From positions 104,634 through 168,633 of the forward strand of contig NZ_JACOPV010000016.1 of assembly GCF_016881005.1 (NCBI RefSeq): DNA of 64,000 nt, given 5' to 3'. The translations under genes were made by a program, and so were the position numbers. Position 1 is the stretch's first letter, and every line of letters begins with the position of its first letter. This document shows, one piece after another, positions 8,405 through 16,352 of the stretch. The DNA comes from Pseudomonas arcuscaelestis (GTDB taxonomy: Bacteria; Pseudomonadota; Gammaproteobacteria; Pseudomonadales; Pseudomonadaceae). Below the pieces are notes generated by a model. It saw nothing but the letters and a program-made list of their open reading frames with translations. It was not told the origin of the DNA and made no database searches.

Positions 8405-9207
8405 TTGAGCAGCTCCCGGCACACAGGCTTGTCATGCGTGACACCCAGCAACTCGCAGATGGTGCCGCACAATTCGGTCTGTAACGGCTTGGCCGCCGGA
8501 TCGAGGCTGAACGCTTCGCCAAACACGAACAGCGGAACCTCGCGTTCTTCGGCCAGCAGGCCGTTGTGCGAGCGGTCGTTGTTCATGCCGTGGTCGGCAG
8601 TCACCAGCACCTGATAACCCTCCTGCAGCCATGTGTGCAGGTAGTCGGCCAGAAGAATGTCGGCACTGCGCGCGCTGTTGCGATACTGGCTGCTGTCCAG
8701 GCCGTGGCGGTGGCCGGCGTCATCGATGTTCATCGGATGGGCGAGGAGAAAGTTGGGCGCGTGGCGGCGGCGCAGGTACTCGGCATCGGCGAACAGGTGC
8801 GAGTCCGGGTAATGATCGGCGTAGTAGAACAGCCCGTGCTGGATGGGCAACTTGGGCGAATGGGTGTGACGGTCGCGCAGCGGCTCGAACGGTGAGCGGT
8901 TGTACAGCTCGCTGACCCAGTGATACGCCGCCGCTGCGGTGCCCAGGCCAGCTTCGCGGGCATAGTGGAAGATGCTGCGTTGCTGCGACAGGCGAGTGAC
9001 GTTGTTATGCACGATACCGCTGTCGATTGGCGCTACGCCGGTGAGGATGCATTCATACAGTGGCCGCGACAGGACTGGCAATTCGCATTCGACGCGATAC
9101 AGGGCGGCGCGGTCAGCCTCGACATAAGCGTGCAGGTGACCCATGGCGTGGTGGGCTACCTGATAGTTCAGACCATCGAGCAGGACCAGAATGACGTTGT
9201 GTTTCAT
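8401..9207 (-). CDS. Alkaline-phosphatase-superfamily phosphodiesterase/phosphohydrolase
   Basis: This 268-aa protein has no signal peptide, so it is probably cytosolic. It shows the metal-site layout of the type I phosphodiesterase/nucleotide pyrophosphatase branch: VLLDGLN at the N-terminus (first Asp), a likely nucleophile in PVLSRPLYE, an Asp/His pair in NIDDAGHRHG, and TADHGMNNDRSHNG near the C-terminus. Relatives split phosphodiesters or phosphonoacetate. It lies between the binding protein and the permeases, and its stop overlaps the permease GTG. I infer that it cleaves the imported organophosphorus substrate. I do not recognise a characterised close homologue, so the reaction is unassigned. 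Confidence 0.85.
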   Translation of the reverse strand: MKHNVILVLLDGLNYQVAHHAMGHLHAYVEADRAALYRVECELPVLSRPLYECILTGVAPIDSGIVHNNVTRLSQQRSIFHYAREAGLGTAAAAYHWVSELYNRSPFEPLRDRHTHSPKLPIQHGLFYYADHYPDSHLFADAEYLRRRHAPNFLLAHPMNIDDAGHRHGLDSSQYRNSARSADILLADYLHTWLQEGYQVLVTADHGMNNDRSHNGLLAEEREVPLFVFGEAFSLDPAAKPLQTELCGTICELLGVTHDKPVCRELLK

Positions 9208-9231
9208 GGCTTCTCCGCGGTAGCAGGGGGC

Positions 9232-9296
9232 TTATCGCCGGGCAAGCCTGCTCCCCCAGGAGAAACCTGGTGGGTGCGGGCTCGCCCGGCGAATAA
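9232..9296. repeat. REP-like dyad inside the transporter operon
   Basis: The arms TTATCGCCGGGCAAGCC (9232-9248) and GGCTCGCCCGGCGAATAA (9279-9296) are imperfectly complementary, with an inner CCAGG/CCTGG hairpin between them. It fills the 91-nt gap after the binding-protein gene. Such elements often protect the upstream mRNA, which would let the binding protein be made in excess over the membrane subunits. Confidence 0.75.
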
Positions 9297-9298
9297 CT

Positions 9299-10363
9299 TC
9301 ACTCCATCTCGATAATCACTTGCTCCTGCCACATCTGTGGCAGCTTTTTGGAGGTCGCTTCCCAGGCCGCGGCGTCCTTGATTGGCTGCACAGACTTGTA
9401 CTGCTCGTTCGGCAGCAGTTTGGCCTGTACCTCAGCGGGTAGCTTCAGATGCTCGGCGCGGATTGGTCGGGCGTGGCCTTGTGCCAGATTGATCTGTCCG
9501 GCATCGCTGAAGATGTACTCACGGGTCAGCTTGGCGGCGTTGGGGTGCTTGGCATATTTGTTGATGATGGTGGTATAGCCGGAAATCACCGAGCCATCAG
9601 ACGGAATCAGAACCTCAAAACGTGTCGGGTCGATCTGCTGGCGATAGCTCAGGCCGTTGAAGTCCCAGACCACGCCGACTTCGATCTCACCCTTCTCCAG
9701 GGTCTGGATGGTCGGGTTGGCCAGCGACAAGCGCTTCTGCTGGGCCAGCTTGGTGAACAACTGCAAGCCTGGCTCGATGTTCTTTTCATCACCCTTGTAA
9801 GCGATGGCTGCGGCCAGTACCCCGTTGGCCGCCTGGGCCGCAGTGCCTACGTCACCGATGGCGACTTTGTATTTGCCTTTTTCCAGGTCATGCCAGGTTT
9901 TGGGCATGTCTTCGGCTTTGACCAGTTGCTTGTTGATAATGAAGGCAATGGAGCCGGTATAGGCCAGGGCCCAATGGCCATCTTTATCCTTGGCCCAATC
10001 CGGGATCTGATCCCAGGTGCTGGGCTTGTACGGCTGGGTCACACCCTTGGCCACGGCTATCGGCCCGAACGCAGCTCCGACGTCACCAATGTCTGCGCTG
10101 GCATTGTCTTTTTCCGCATCGAACTTGGCCACTTCCTGAGCCGAGCTCATGTCGGTGTCCATATGCTTGAGGCCGTACTTTTTCGCCAGGTCCTCCCAGG
10201 TGCCTTTCCAGTTGGCCCAGGCATCGGGCATGCCCACGCTATTGACGGCGCCTTCCTTGCGGGCGGCGTCCTCGAGGGCCGTGAGGTCGGTACCGGCGGC
10301 CATGGCCGTGGTAGACAGGGCGATGGTCGAACCGAGCAGTGAGGCCAGAAAAAGCTGTTTCAT
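9299..10363 (-). CDS. ABC importer periplasmic substrate-binding protein
   Basis: This is a 354-aa protein with a signal peptide (MKQLFLASLLGSTIALS, cleavage after TAMA near residue 22). The mature part is of the PotD/AfuA/PhnS-like bilobal family: EGAVNSVGMPDAWANW near the N-terminus and DIGDVGAAFGP around 92-102. It starts at an ATG 7 nt after AAGGAG and is the first gene of the operon, divergent from the UTRA regulator. Candidate ligands include 2-aminoethylphosphonate (I recall an AepXVW system in P. putida) or a phosphodiester. Ligand identity cannot be settled from sequence. Confidence 0.92.
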   Translation of the reverse strand: MKQLFLASLLGSTIALSTTAMAAGTDLTALEDAARKEGAVNSVGMPDAWANWKGTWEDLAKKYGLKHMDTDMSSAQEVAKFDAEKDNASADIGDVGAAFGPIAVAKGVTQPYKPSTWDQIPDWAKDKDGHWALAYTGSIAFIINKQLVKAEDMPKTWHDLEKGKYKVAIGDVGTAAQAANGVLAAAIAYKGDEKNIEPGLQLFTKLAQQKRLSLANPTIQTLEKGEIEVGVVWDFNGLSYRQQIDPTRFEVLIPSDGSVISGYTTIINKYAKHPNAAKLTREYIFSDAGQINLAQGHARPIRAEHLKLPAEVQAKLLPNEQYKSVQPIKDAAAWEATSKKLPQMWQEQVIIEME

Positions 10364-10429
10364 CCGAAGCTCCTTGATGGGTGCCGTGCAAAACGCGAAA
10401 AGTGTTGTTGGACGTTGTTGCGATTCGGT

Positions 10430-10441
10430 TGGTCTAGGTCA
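10430..10441. promoter_or_regulatory. Candidate second GntR/UTRA operator (operon side)
   Basis: TGGTCTAGGTCA is an imperfect dyad resembling the perfect palindrome at 10628-10641 and the TGGTCTAGACCA type bound by HutC/PhnF-family repressors. It lies 67 nt upstream of the binding-protein ATG. Support is by similarity only. Confidence 0.4.
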
Positions 10442-10627
10442 GCAATACCCGAGCCAAGGTAGGCCTGTTGCATGACAATTTAATGTCCGCAGCCACGCCT
10501 GCTCAGGGTCTGTGCCCCTGAAAATCAAGCGTAGACCACCTTGGCTGTCATCTGAGATTCATCTGTGGTGCCTAGGCTTGCACTATTCTCATAGCCCTGA
10601 AGGCGCCAATTGTGTGCGCTGCAGGTG

Positions 10628-10641
10628 CTGGACTAGTCCAG
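10628..10641. promoter_or_regulatory. Perfect palindromic operator CTGGACTAGTCCAG
   Basis: This 14-bp perfect palindrome lies 14 nt before the start codon of the UTRA regulator. The TGG-N6-CCA layout fits sites of the HutC/PhnF branch of GntR regulators. It would overlap the RBS or promoter of the regulator gene, which suggests negative autoregulation. Confidence 0.65.
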
Positions 10642-10655
10642 ATAGGTAACCTTCG

Positions 10656-11369
10656 ATGACGCCACTGCCACCCCGTGCAGTAACAGCCATCTGTCATGCC
10701 CTGCAGGAGCAGATCGAGCATGGTCTGCTGTCGCCCGGCTGCAAACTGCCGGCCGAGCGCAAGCTCAGTGAAGTGTTCGATACCACGCGCATTACCCTGC
10801 GAGAGGCACTGGTGCAGTTGGAGGCGCGCGGGTTGATTTATCGGGAGGAACGGCGCGGCTGGTTCGTCGCACCTGAACGGCTGACGTATGACCTTATCCA
10901 GCGCAGCCACTTCCATGCCATGGTCCGCGAGCAGGGCCGAGAAGCGCACACACAGTTGTTGTCGGCGCGCTTGTTGCCTGCAGCCGCGATGGTCTGCGCG
11001 CGTTTGCATCTGGCGCCGCTGTCCAGTGTTATCCAGATTTGTCGGCTACGGCGGATCGACGATCGTGCCGTGCTGTATGCCGAGCACTACCTCAACCCGG
11101 AGTATTTTCCGGGCATTCTCGATCACGACCTTAGCCAGTCGTTGACCGAACTTTACGCCCGTCATTACGGTATCGCCTATGGGCGGGTGGCGTTCGAGAT
11201 CCTGCCAACGGCCTTGCCCTCGGCGGCAGCCACTGCGCTCAAGGTGTCGGTGGGTAACCCCGGGCTGCACATCACCCGAGTCAACAGCGATCAGCACGGC
11301 AGACTGATCGACTGTGACCTGGAGTATTGGCGCCACGATGCCATTCGCATCAAGGCCGAAGCGGGTTAA
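10656..11369 (+). CDS. GntR-family transcriptional regulator with UTRA domain
   Basis: This 237-aa regulator has an N-terminal winged helix-turn-helix (about 8-70; LPAERKLSEVFDTTRITLRE is the GntR signature) and a C-terminal UTRA ligand domain (about 85-230). UTRA regulators sense small metabolites and usually repress the adjacent operon. Here the divergent neighbour is the six-gene importer/hydrolase operon, so that is the likely target, with phosphorylated or phosphonate ligands plausible (PhnF relatives). A palindrome sits just upstream of its ATG. Its last 4 nt overlap the 3' end of the convergent MscS gene. Confidence 0.93.
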   Translation: MTPLPPRAVTAICHALQEQIEHGLLSPGCKLPAERKLSEVFDTTRITLREALVQLEARGLIYREERRGWFVAPERLTYDLIQRSHFHAMVREQGREAHTQLLSARLLPAAAMVCARLHLAPLSSVIQICRLRRIDDRAVLYAEHYLNPEYFPGILDHDLSQSLTELYARHYGIAYGRVAFEILPTALPSAAATALKVSVGNPGLHITRVNSDQHGRLIDCDLEYWRHDAIRIKAEAG

Positions 11370-13522
11370 GCCTTACGTTCGCCATCGTTGAACGGCGTGC
11401 TGGCATCGCTGGTGATCACCTGTACGCTCAGGCGCGGCGTGGCCAGGTCCAGGCCTGCTTCGTCGAGTTGTCGCTTGAGTGCCAGGTTGAACGCCCGTGA
11501 GACTTCCCATTGCTTGATCGGCGCAGTCTTGAAGCGTGCCCGCAGAATGGCCGAGCCCGACTCGAAGCTTTCCACCCCTTGCAGCTCCAGCGGTGACCAG
11601 ATATTGCGACGCATCAATGGATCGTTGCGCATCTTCTGGCCGACGTCGCGAATCAGGCTAATGGCCTGGTCGATGTTCATGCTGTGCGGGATGGCCACGC
11701 GGAAAATCGCGTAGCCGAACTCGCGCGAGTAGTTTTTGATGCTCTTGATTTCGCTGAACGGGATGGTGTGGACGATCCCGTCGATGTCGCGCAGGCGTAC
11801 GGTGCGGATGGTCAGGCCCTCGACCGTACCCAGGTGACCGCCGACATCGACGTAGTCATCGATGGCCAGGGAGTCCTCGATAATGATGAACAAACCGGTA
11901 ATGAGGTCGGCGACCAGCGACTGGGCACCGAAGCCGATGGCCAGACCGATGACACCGGCACCGGCCAGCAGTGGGGTGACGTTCATGCCCATGTTGGCCA
12001 GGGCTACGATCACCGCAATGATGAAAATAGCCACGAACAACACGTTGCGGATCAGCGGCATCATGGTTTGTGCGCGGGTATTGGCCAAGCCTTTGCGCGA
12101 GCGAGTCAGGGCATGGTGAACGGCGGTGTCGGCAAGAATCCAGACCAGCCAGGCGGCGATCAGGGTGCCGGCCAGACCGAGTAGCCGAACTGCCACTTCG
12201 TGGCCGTCGCCTTCAGTGAACGCGATCAGGGAGAAACCCCAGACGCGCAGCCCCAGCTCGATGAACACCAGCCAGATACTCATGTGCACCAAGGTGTAGC
12301 CGAAGTTGCGCAAGCGTTCGCTGTACACCGCCTGGCGGCGATTGGCACGTTGCGGCTTGAGGCCATGGCGGCGCACCAGGCCGTTGATGACCATGCACAG
12401 GATCAGCAGCACCGTGCACATCAGTGACTGGCGCAAGGCGGTACTGGTGTCGCCCGCAGAGATAAAGGTGGCAATCAGCGAGATCGCTACCAGTACCAGG
12501 GCCGGCAAATACCAGAAGGTGCCAAGAATTTCGATGGTGTCGCTCAAGGCGCGGCGGGTGAGACGCCGGGACAGCGGCTGGTTGCGAATCAGGTGGGCGA
12601 TGGGACGCCGAAAACGCAGGATGAACAGCCCGGTGGACAGTCCGGCGAGCACATTGGCCAGGGTGGCCAGGGTATGGGCCAGATGATCGCCCAGAGTACC
12701 GGCCATGCGCGGATCGTTCATCGCCTCGCCAAAGGCGGCGAAGCTGCCGATCAGCCACAGCGGTCGGAAGGCCTGGTGACGGAGGATATGCAAGGCGCGA
12801 TGGCGGTGCGGACCATCGAGCAGGGAGAAAGCGATAACACAGATGGCCGAGAAGCAGGTGCCTACCACCAAGGCGTAGGCCAGCACCATCGCCATCGACT
12901 TGCCCAGCGACGAGGGCAGAACGAAGCTCAGGTACACCGTAATGACCAAGGCCACCAGCCACGGCCCGAGCTTGCGCAAGGCAAAGCGCACAAGGTCCCA
13001 GGTACGAGGATGCTGCGGCAGCTCCTCGCTCAGGCCAAAGCGCAGGCGTACTTGGTGGCTGACCCAGTTGAGGGCGTAGGCCAGCAGGCTCCAGAGGGCA
13101 AGGATGGCGGCAAAGCCGAACAGAATCGGTGGCCATTCGTGCAGGGGCACCAGGCGCGCGTCGAATTCGATTTGTGCCAGTTCAAGTTCCCGACTCCAGC
13201 GCGTGAGCGGACTGGCATCGCCACTGAACTGTTTTTCCAGCTCGGCGAAGGTGGTGCCGATCAGGCCCAGCACGCCTTGCTCGGCATTGGGTTGGGCTTG
13301 TTTGGTGCTGTCGCGCAGCTTCTTCAAATCGGCCAGCAGCTTGGTGCGCTGCTGGTCGTTTTCCAGGGTCTTGATCACCTCATCCAGGGACTGGCCCAGC
13401 GGTTCGGTTGCCTCTGGCTGGGCCTTGCTGCCACCGAGCATGCTCGGCAGGCCGGCAGCATAGGCTGGGACTAAGGTGAATAACGCCAGGAATAAAGCTA
13501 AAACGCGGAAAAAGGCAGGCAC
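11366..13522 (-). CDS. Large mechanosensitive channel of the MscS family
   Basis: This is a 718-aa inner-membrane protein: signal peptide (about 1-22), a periplasmic coiled-coil-prone segment (about 40-120), some ten transmembrane helices, then the MscS core. The pore helix is at about 515-545 (PLLAGAGVIGLAIGFGAQSL), followed by the beta domain (YVDVGGHLGTVEGL) and the C-terminal alpha/beta cage. The length fits YbiO-type multi-TM MscS relatives that release solutes on hypo-osmotic shock. The start is GTG with GAGG about 10 nt upstream. It is convergent with the UTRA gene. Confidence 0.93.
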   Translation of the reverse strand: MPAFFRVLALFLALFTLVPAYAAGLPSMLGGSKAQPEATEPLGQSLDEVIKTLENDQQRTKLLADLKKLRDSTKQAQPNAEQGVLGLIGTTFAELEKQFSGDASPLTRWSRELELAQIEFDARLVPLHEWPPILFGFAAILALWSLLAYALNWVSHQVRLRFGLSEELPQHPRTWDLVRFALRKLGPWLVALVITVYLSFVLPSSLGKSMAMVLAYALVVGTCFSAICVIAFSLLDGPHRHRALHILRHQAFRPLWLIGSFAAFGEAMNDPRMAGTLGDHLAHTLATLANVLAGLSTGLFILRFRRPIAHLIRNQPLSRRLTRRALSDTIEILGTFWYLPALVLVAISLIATFISAGDTSTALRQSLMCTVLLILCMVINGLVRRHGLKPQRANRRQAVYSERLRNFGYTLVHMSIWLVFIELGLRVWGFSLIAFTEGDGHEVAVRLLGLAGTLIAAWLVWILADTAVHHALTRSRKGLANTRAQTMMPLIRNVLFVAIFIIAVIVALANMGMNVTPLLAGAGVIGLAIGFGAQSLVADLITGLFIIIEDSLAIDDYVDVGGHLGTVEGLTIRTVRLRDIDGIVHTIPFSEIKSIKNYSREFGYAIFRVAIPHSMNIDQAISLIRDVGQKMRNDPLMRRNIWSPLELQGVESFESGSAILRARFKTAPIKQWEVSRAFNLALKRQLDEAGLDLATPRLSVQVITSDASTPFNDGERKA

Positions 13523-13570
13523 CGGACAATCAACCTCAAAACGATCAATCGCCCGAGTGTAGTGTATTTG

Positions 13571-13735
13571 TCAGTTGAGTTTCTCGAGGATCTTCCAGCA
13601 CATGATGCCGATCATGCCAAGGGTGCCGATCCACATCATCACCACGCCAAAATTGCGGTCGCGAAAGTTGAAGCCCACGGTCAGCATGATCAGGCCGGCC
13701 ATAACGGGAAGGAATAGGGATTGAAAAGCTGACAT
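13571..13735 (-). CDS. Small two-helix membrane protein, function unknown
   Basis: This 54-codon frame starts at an ATG preceded by AAGGA. The peptide has two hydrophobic stretches (about 5-22 and 31-48) around a short charged loop (NFRDRNFG) and ends KILEKLN. The good RBS, its place between two genes of the same strand and its regular composition support expression. I do not recognise the family. It sits upstream of the MscS gene with a 48-nt gap, so it may share that transcript. Confidence 0.65.
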   Translation of the reverse strand: MSAFQSLFLPVMAGLIMLTVGFNFRDRNFGVVMMWIGTLGMIGIMCWKILEKLN

Positions 13736-13846
13736 GCGGCAAGGTCCTTGATTTCGAATTTATATTCAAGGATAGCGGGTATCGCTGTCGGAGGGGGTGA
13801 CTGAGGTCAGTGGCGGGGCACGAACCCGGTTGCCCGGGCTCGTGTG

Positions 13847-13865
13847 GCGGCGACACGGTCGCCGC
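13847..13865. other. Hairpin downstream of apeB
   Basis: An 8-bp perfect stem (GCGGCGAC 13847-13854 / 13858-13865) has a 3-nt loop and lies 22 nt beyond the apeB stop. There is no T run, so it is either a Rho-type 3' end or a stabilising structure. A weaker dyad (CACGAACCCGG / CCCGGGCTCGTG) lies next to it. Confidence 0.45.
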
Positions 13866-13886
13866 AATACGATGGTCGCTGCAAAT

Positions 13887-15176
13887 CTACGGCAGGTCGC
13901 GGCTGCGATAGAAAGCAGTGAGTACCTTGACCAGGTGGGCCAGGTCCTGACTGCCGCAGAGTTCGCGAATCGAGTGCATGGCAAAGGTCGGCAAGCCGAT
14001 ATCCACCGTACGTACACCCAGGTGGCTGGCGGTGATCGGGCCGATGGTCGAGCCACACCCCATGTCACTGCGCACTACAAAGCTCTGCACCGGCACTTCT
14101 TCGGCCATGCACAAATGGCGGAAGAAACCGGCGGTCTCGCTGTTGGTCGCGTAGCGTTGGTTGTTGTTGACCTTGATGACCGGGCCGGCATTGAGCTTAG
14201 GGCCGTGGTTGCCATCATGCTTATCGGCATAGTTGGGGTGTACGCCGTGAGCGTTGTCGGCCGAGACCAGCAGCGAGCGCTGGATGACGCGCACGAAGTC
14301 GTCGCCATCGGGCATCAGGCGGCGCAGGGTCTGTTCCAGCATCGGGCCATCGGCGCCGCAGGCCGAGCTGGAACCGACTTCTTCATGGTCGTTGCACACC
14401 AGCACGCAGGTTTCTTCGCTGTCGGCGTTGAGCAAAGCCTGCAAGCCTGCGTAGCAGGACAACAGGTTGTCCAGGCGGGCGCCGGCAATGAACTCACCGT
14501 GCAGGCCGACCAGGGCTGCACTCTGGGTGTCGTAGAAGCTCAGTTCGTAGTCCAGCACCACATCGGCGTTCAGCTCATGTTCGCGGGCCAGTTGGTCGGT
14601 GAGCAGGGCGCGGAAGTCGACGCGTTCATCGCCTGCAACCTGGGCAAGGATCGGTGGCAGTTCGGTCTGCGGGTTGATCGCCCAGCCTTCGTTGGCGGTG
14701 CGATTGAGGTGGATCGCCAGGTTCGGGATGACGGCAATCGGCAGCTTGAAATCGACCAGCTGACTTTCAACCTTGCCGTCCCGTCGGAAGGTTACGCGTC
14801 CGGCCAGGGACAGGTCGCGGTCGAACCAGGGCGCGAGCAGGGCGCCACCGTAGACTTCCACGCCCAACTGCCAGAAGCCGTGGCGCTGCAGTTCGGGTTG
14901 TGGCTTGACCCGCAGGCACGGGCTGTCGGTGTGCGCACCCACCAGGCGAATACCGTCGAGCAGCGGCGAGTGACGACCGAGCTTGAAGGCGATAATCGAA
15001 GAGTCGTTGCGGGTCAGGAAATAACGACCGCCGGCTACGGTAGCCCAGCTATCGCGCTCGTCCAGGCGCTGGTAACCGGCAGCTTCAAGGCGCTGGGCCA
15101 AGGCTGCGGTGGCATGAAAAGGGGTGGGGGAGGCCTTGAGAAAGTCGATCAGGCCTTGATTCAGTGCTTCGCGCAT
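13887..15176 (-). CDS. apeB: M18 family aspartyl aminopeptidase ApeB
   Basis: This 429-aa cytosolic di-zinc aminopeptidase removes N-terminal residues, preferring Asp/Glu in characterised homologues, and forms dodecamers. Visible motifs are GAHTDSPCLRVKP (first zinc-binding His/Asp), CNDHEEVGSSSACGADG (catalytic Glu pair and metal ligand) and SADNAHGVHPNY further on. The length equals the family norm. The ATG lies 6 nt after GGAG. It is upstream of the 54-aa membrane protein and downstream of rluA on the same strand; in P. aeruginosa the same order apeB-rluA-min is known to me. Confidence 0.95.
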   Translation of the reverse strand: MREALNQGLIDFLKASPTPFHATAALAQRLEAAGYQRLDERDSWATVAGGRYFLTRNDSSIIAFKLGRHSPLLDGIRLVGAHTDSPCLRVKPQPELQRHGFWQLGVEVYGGALLAPWFDRDLSLAGRVTFRRDGKVESQLVDFKLPIAVIPNLAIHLNRTANEGWAINPQTELPPILAQVAGDERVDFRALLTDQLAREHELNADVVLDYELSFYDTQSAALVGLHGEFIAGARLDNLLSCYAGLQALLNADSEETCVLVCNDHEEVGSSSACGADGPMLEQTLRRLMPDGDDFVRVIQRSLLVSADNAHGVHPNYADKHDGNHGPKLNAGPVIKVNNNQRYATNSETAGFFRHLCMAEEVPVQSFVVRSDMGCGSTIGPITASHLGVRTVDIGLPTFAMHSIRELCGSQDLAHLVKVLTAFYRSRDLP

Positions 15177-15244
15177 AGGTCACTCCAGACAGCAGTGGCG
15201 CGAGTTTAACGTACTTGGCGGCGGATTTGTGGTGTGCCTGTCGT

Positions 15245-15287
15245 GGCGCAAGCCCGCTCCCAAACGGTCTGGAGGCGGGCTGGCGCC
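15245..15287. repeat. REP-like hairpin between rluA and apeB
   Basis: GGCGCAAGCCCGCTCC (15245-15260) is imperfectly complementary to 15271-15287, around a 10-nt loop. The GCAAGCCCGCTCC core is REP-like. It lies just downstream of the rluA stop. Confidence 0.7.
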
Positions 15288-15300
15288 GCGGTGCGCTGTA

Positions 15301-15936
15301 TTAGAACGGGGCCGGGCACTCGAAGCGCAGGCGCTCCCCGGAAACCGGGTGGGTAAAGCTGAGCATGCTCGCGTGCAGACACAGGCGCTCATGGGCAGCG
15401 AGCGCATCGGGGTAGGCGTACAGGCGGTCACCGAGCAGCGGGTGGCCAATCGAAAGCATGTGTACGCGCAACTGATGCGAACGCCCGGTGATCGGCGTCA
15501 GTTCCACGCGGCAATGATCGCCACAGCGCTCGACAATGCGCCAGAAGGTCAGGGCATGCTTGCCTTGTTCGTGGTCGACCACATGCCGTGGCTTGGTCGG
15601 CGGATCGTAGCGAAGCGGCAGATCGATACTGCCGCTGTCGAGCTCCGGCTGACCCCAGCACAGGGCGGTGTAGGCCTTCTCGGTTTCACGGTCATGAAAC
15701 TGCCGGGACAGCTCGCGATGGCTATCGGCGTCGCGGGCCAGGAGGATGATGCCCGAGGTTTCCCAATCCAGACGATGGACAATCAGGGCATCGGGATAGC
15801 CGTTTTCCTGCAGGCGGGTGATCAGGCAATCCTTGTTGTCGTCGGCGCGCCCAGGCACCGACAACAGCAAGGTCGGCTTGTTTATCACCAGGATGGCGGC
15901 GTCTTCGAACAGGACTTGAACATTGGACAGCGGCAT
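15301..15936 (-). CDS. rluA: rRNA/tRNA pseudouridine synthase RluA
   Basis: This 211-aa enzyme of the RluA family converts U746 of 23S rRNA and U32 of several tRNAs to pseudouridine in E. coli. The catalytic motif HRLDWETSG (Asp near residue 57) and the later GRSHQLRVHM motif are intact. There is no S4 domain, which fits the short RluA subclass rather than RluC/D. The protein is cytosolic. It lies between minE and apeB on the same strand, separated from each by REP-like repeats. Confidence 0.93.
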   Translation of the reverse strand: MPLSNVQVLFEDAAILVINKPTLLLSVPGRADDNKDCLITRLQENGYPDALIVHRLDWETSGIILLARDADSHRELSRQFHDRETEKAYTALCWGQPELDSGSIDLPLRYDPPTKPRHVVDHEQGKHALTFWRIVERCGDHCRVELTPITGRSHQLRVHMLSIGHPLLGDRLYAYPDALAAHERLCLHASMLSFTHPVSGERLRFECPAPF

Positions 15937-15978
15937 TGCGTGTTCTCTGCAAACGCCAACGGCGACGACTGACGCCTA

Positions 15979-16053
15979 TGTGCAAGCGGGCTTGTCTCGC
16001 GATTGCGATTGTTCAGTTACATCGCTATCGCGGGGCAAGCCCGCTTCTACACA
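15979..16053. repeat. REP-like dyad between minE and rluA
   Basis: TGTGCAAGCGGGCTTG (15979 on) is imperfectly complementary to CAAGCCCGCTTCTACACA (ending 16053), with inner CGCGAT/ATCGCG arms. It fills the gap after minE and may separate the min transcript from rluA. Confidence 0.75.
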
Positions 16054-16094
16054 AGCACCAGCCATCGCCGTGGCAGGTTACCCGTAAGCGCCGA

Positions 16095-16349
16095 TCAACG
16101 ATCGGGCAGGGTGATGTTGAGTTCCAGGATTGAGCAGCTGCCCTGGTTTTCCAGAGCGACATGCACATCATCGGAGCCGATGTTGACGTATTTGCGGATT
16201 ACTTCCACCAGTTCCTTCTGCAAGGCTGGCAAGTAGTCCGGAGTACTGCGCTGACCGCGCTCGTGCGCCACGATGATCTGTAGACGCTCTTTCGCGACCG
16301 AGGCGGTGCTTACTTTTTTGCTGGCACGAAAGAAGTCAAAAAGGTTCAT
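16095..16349 (-). CDS. minE: Cell division topological specificity factor MinE
   Basis: This 84-aa protein stimulates the MinD ATPase and drives pole-to-pole oscillation of MinCD, so that FtsZ rings form at mid-cell. The N-terminal membrane/MinD contact segment begins MNLFDFFRA, and RLQIIVAHERGQRS is the anti-MinCD helix/beta region. The C-terminal part forms the dimer domain. It starts 3 nt after minD, using GGAGG inside the minD 3' end. It is the last gene of minCDE. Confidence 0.97.
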   Translation of the reverse strand: MNLFDFFRASKKVSTASVAKERLQIIVAHERGQRSTPDYLPALQKELVEVIRKYVNIGSDDVHVALENQGSCSILELNITLPDR

Positions 16350-16352
16350 TGG

